From: Vibrio pacinii DSM 19139 | GTDB lineage: Bacteria > Pseudomonadota > Gammaproteobacteria > Enterobacterales > Vibrionaceae | Length of the DNA: 64,000 bases | NCBI RefSeq assembly: GCF_000711795.1 | Contig: NZ_JONH01000014.1 | Coordinates: 62,001 to 126,000, forward strand | Direction: 5' to 3' | Shown here: positions 61,872 to 64,000 of the stretch, one piece after another | Numbering within the stretch: the first letter of the stretch is position 1 | Layout: the number at the start of each line of letters is the position of its first letter | Program-made: the position numbers and the translations under genes | The notes under the pieces: model-generated | What the model was told of the DNA's origin: nothing | The model's input: only the letters and a program-made list of their open reading frames with translations | Database searches by the model: none

Positions 61872-62519
61872 ATGGGTTTAAAAACCACCATTGCTTTAGC
61901 GGCTATTGTCTCGGCATCAGCTTATGCAGAGTCATCTTTAACAACCAAAGTCGGCGCTGAAGTGTGGTTACCAGATACTAAAGTGAATGGTGTGAGGAAA
62001 AAAGCAGATACGACAGGTAGCGTCTTTGTGGCAATTGAGCATGATGTTCGTTATGCGCCGGACGCACGTATTCGTTACTCTAAAGTAGATGCAGATTACA
62101 CTGCGTTCGATAAGTTAGATCTGACTCTTTACTACCGCGTGTTAGAGCATGATTTAATGCACTTTGATGCTGGTCTTACGTTCAGTGATTTGGCCAATAC
62201 TAAATACCTCAATCCAGAAGATGGCGCTCGTGCGACGTTTGATAAAACCATTTGGGCTTGGTATGGCTATGCAGAGTTAACTGTCCCCAATACGAATGTC
62301 GATATTATTGGTGAAATGAATTTTGGTGACAGTAGCGGCATCAAGAGCACCGACTTGATGGCGGGTGTGCAATATCGTCTACCGTTAGGCAGTAATACGC
62401 TAGCGATTCGTGGTGGCTATCGAGTCATTGACTTGGAATCTGAAGCATTTCCTAACACCATTGGTGGCCCTTTCGTGTTTGCCAATGGCTTTTTTGCTGG
62501 TGCTGAGTTCGCCTTTTAA
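61872..62519 (+). CDS. TIGR04219-type outer membrane beta-barrel protein
   Basis: 215 residues. Signal peptide 1-19 (SASAYA). Mature chain of alternating strands ending with aromatic FFAGAEFAF, the C-terminal Phe typical for BAM-assembled barrels. Function unknown; the family occurs across marine gammaproteobacteria. 116 bp after pspG, and a terminator follows. Confidence 0.85.
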   Translation: MGLKTTIALAAIVSASAYAESSLTTKVGAEVWLPDTKVNGVRKKADTTGSVFVAIEHDVRYAPDARIRYSKVDADYTAFDKLDLTLYYRVLEHDLMHFDAGLTFSDLANTKYLNPEDGARATFDKTIWAWYGYAELTVPNTNVDIIGEMNFGDSSGIKSTDLMAGVQYRLPLGSNTLAIRGGYRVIDLESEAFPNTIGGPFVFANGFFAGAEFAF

Positions 62520-62542
62520 CTGGTTCAATTGTTTGATAACAG

Positions 62543-62572
62543 AAACGTCGCAATATAATGCGGCGTTTTTTT
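62543..62572 (+). terminator. terminator after the beta-barrel gene
   Basis: AAACGTCGCA (62543-62552) pairs with TGCGGCGTTT (62559-62568) with one G-U, then Ts. Confidence 0.88.
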
Positions 62573-62670
62573 ATATCTATTTGTTATATCGGTCGATTTT
62601 CATTTAGCACTTTTTCCGTGTTTAGCCATGCTTAGTAAGGGAACGTCTATCAGCTCGAGAAAGGAATCTC

Positions 62671-62901
62671 ATGACTATTACTGAATTAAGAAACTTATAT
62701 CGAGAACAACAGTTAGTTGAGGCCATCATCGAGCCTTCCGCACAGGAAGGGCATTGGATTGTTGAATTTCGTCACGCGCGTGGTGGTTTTGTGCTATTAA
62801 CCGATTCTAACGGAGAAGAGTGTCATTATTTGGACCTTGATCTTGCGTCTAAATCAGCGATGGCGGTGGGCTTTAAACAAGTTCGTGTCGAAGCGAAATA
62901 G
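62671..62901 (+). CDS. conserved hypothetical protein
   Basis: 76 residues, MTITELRNLYREQQLVEAII; small alpha/beta protein with WIVEFRHARGGFVLLTDSNG and a helix DLASKSAMAVGF. I cannot assign a family with certainty. AAAGGA lies 7 nt before ATG. Located between terminators as a single gene, upstream of cysJ. Confidence 0.75.
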   Translation: MTITELRNLYREQQLVEAIIEPSAQEGHWIVEFRHARGGFVLLTDSNGEECHYLDLDLASKSAMAVGFKQVRVEAK

Positions 62902-63027
62902 TGTCTTCTGCGGTTTTTTTCTCCGTTCTTTAATTCAAAAAGTTATAAAACATTCACTTCTATTCTTTCTTGTTATTAAAGAGAGTGGTTAATCTATCAT
63001 CACGCAATGAATAGGGATGTCGAGACC

Positions 63028-64000
63028 ATGTCTTTAAACAAGAACGTGTCCTCTCAAGGAAACACGCCACAAGAACTACCATCTATCGCTGCTCCGCTCA
63101 ATGATATGCAGTTGAGCGCTTTGCAGCAGAGTATGACCGATCTATCTCCTCAGCAGTTAGCATGGGTAAGTGGCTACTTCTGGGGATTATCACAAACACA
63201 AACCGCGGCGGCTTCAGGCTCAGTTAGTCAAACTGTGGCTGCAGTAGCGGCTAAGCCTGCGGGTAAGTTATCAATTATATACGCTTCCCAGACTGGCAAT
63301 GCTAAAGGCGTTGCTGAAGCGCTAGAGCAAGAAGCCAGAGCGCTAGGTATCACCGCTGAGTTGTTTGATGCCAGTGACTACAAAGGTAAAAACTTAGCGA
63401 AAGAAACCCACGTTATTATCGTTGCCTCAACCAATGGTGAAGGTGAAGCGCCAGATAATGCGATTGAATTACACGAGTTTCTTCAATCGAAGAAAGCCCC
63501 TAAGTTAGTCAATCTTCAATATGGTGTGATTGGGTTAGGTGATTCAAGCTACGAGTTCTTTTGCCAAACGGGTAAAGACTTTGATGCCTTCCTGGCTAAA
63601 TTGGGCGCGACACCTTTTATTGACCGTATCGACTGTGATGTCGATTACGACGCATCCGTCTCTGAATGGCGCAGCAAAGCGTTAGATACTGTCAAGCAAG
63701 CACTCGCTTCGGGCTCTGAGGCTGACATCGTGCAGTTACCTGTCGGTCAGGCTGTTGCAGGCCATTCTCTCTATAATAAGCAAAACCCGTATACGGCAAC
63801 TTTGTTGACGAGCCAAAAGATCACGGGTCGAGATTCAGGTAAAGACGTTCGTCATATTGAGATTGATCTTGAAGGTTCAGGACTCTCTTATCAACCGGGT
63901 GACGCTCTTGGGGTGTGGTTTGAAAATAGCTCTCAGTTGGCGAATGCCATTCTCGCTAAAGTGGGACTGTCTGGCGTCGAAAGCGTTGAGGTAGACGGTG
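63028..64000 (+). CDS. cysJ: sulfite reductase flavoprotein subunit, 3' end outside window
   Basis: 324 codons are visible, beginning [21 protein letters not shown]-terminal helix-rich segment [19 protein letters not shown], the flavodoxin FMN domain ([42 protein letters not shown]), then the start of the FAD/NADPH domain with [20 protein letters not shown]. Passes electrons from NADPH to the siroheme subunit CysI. Completes the sulfate path begun by cysDNC; siroheme supply by cobA fits. Confidence 0.95.
   Translation, partial: MSLNKNVSSQGNTPQELPSIAAPLNDMQLSALQQSMTDLSPQQLAWVSGYFWGLSQTQTAAASGSVSQTVAAVAAKPAGKLSIIYASQTGNAKGVAEALEQEARALGITAELFDASDYKGKNLAKETHVIIVASTNGEGEAPDNAIELHEFLQSKKAPKLVNLQYGVIGLGDSSYEFFCQTGKDFDAFLAKLGATPFIDRIDCDVDYDASVSEWRSKALDTVKQALASGSEADIVQLPVGQAVAGHSLYNKQNPYTATLLTSQKITGRDSGKDVRHIEIDLEGSGLSYQPGDALGVWFENSSQLANAILAKVGLSGVESVEVDG

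Overview
The window is a piece of a Vibrio-type gammaproteobacterial chromosome. The evidence is conserved gene order and content: pabA-argD-astA-astD, crp-prkB-yheU-yheT-yheS facing kefG-kefB-yheV-slyD, purA-motX-rnr-rlmB (motX encodes a part of the sodium-driven polar flagellar motor), the S10-spc-alpha ribosomal protein cluster, and cobA-cysD-cysN-SLC13-cysC. I cannot name the species from sequence alone. No rRNA, tRNA or CRISPR array was recognised.

Layout. (1) 1-10.9 kb is an accessory region. It holds the 3' part of a large Rhs protein with an HNH-like nuclease tip (1-4830), an overlapping AT-rich candidate immunity gene (4820-5479), a decayed 192-bp RAYT-type transposon remnant with 15-bp terminal inverted repeats (5481-5672), a secreted helical-repeat protein, and a compact array of twelve divergent paralogous genes (6612-10874). 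Each array gene encodes a small Sec-exported protein with a conserved cysteine pair and a central hydrophobic YSMLLSA-type motif. (2) 10.9-17 kb: pabA, then arginine metabolism (argD, astA, astD) with a striking 61-nt hairpin between argD and astA, then a DUF1338 metalloenzyme. (3) 17-28.4 kb: crp and a leftward yhe operon, diverging from kefGB-yheV-slyD, then isoaspartyl peptidase and purA. (4) 28.5-32.8 kb: motX behind a near-consensus FliA (sigma-28) promoter, then rnr and rlmB. (5) 33-47 kb: S10, spc and alpha operons, rpsJ to rplQ, with leader structures ahead of rpsJ and rpsM and a terminator-promoter junction between rpsQ and rplN. (6) 47-53 kb: mixed housekeeping genes (a DUF2780 lipoprotein, fklB, an OapA-like protein, a DMT transporter, a GNAT, a Crp/Fnr regulator, cpdB). 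(7) 53.3-59 kb: sulfate activation cluster with siroheme methylase and a candidate sulfate permease. It pairs functionally with cysJ, which starts at 63028 and runs off the window. (8) 59-63 kb: cheX, zur, dusA, pspG with a sigma-54-like promoter, an outer-membrane barrel protein and a small hypothetical protein.

The part most likely to be undescribed is the twelve-gene array of secreted paralogs next to the Rhs toxin module. Its pattern (signal peptide, about 85-105 mature residues, two spaced cysteines, one helix-like block between strand-like segments) recalls B subunits of the subtilase/typhoid-toxin AB5 group. That link is inference from pattern only, and no A subunit lies beside the array.
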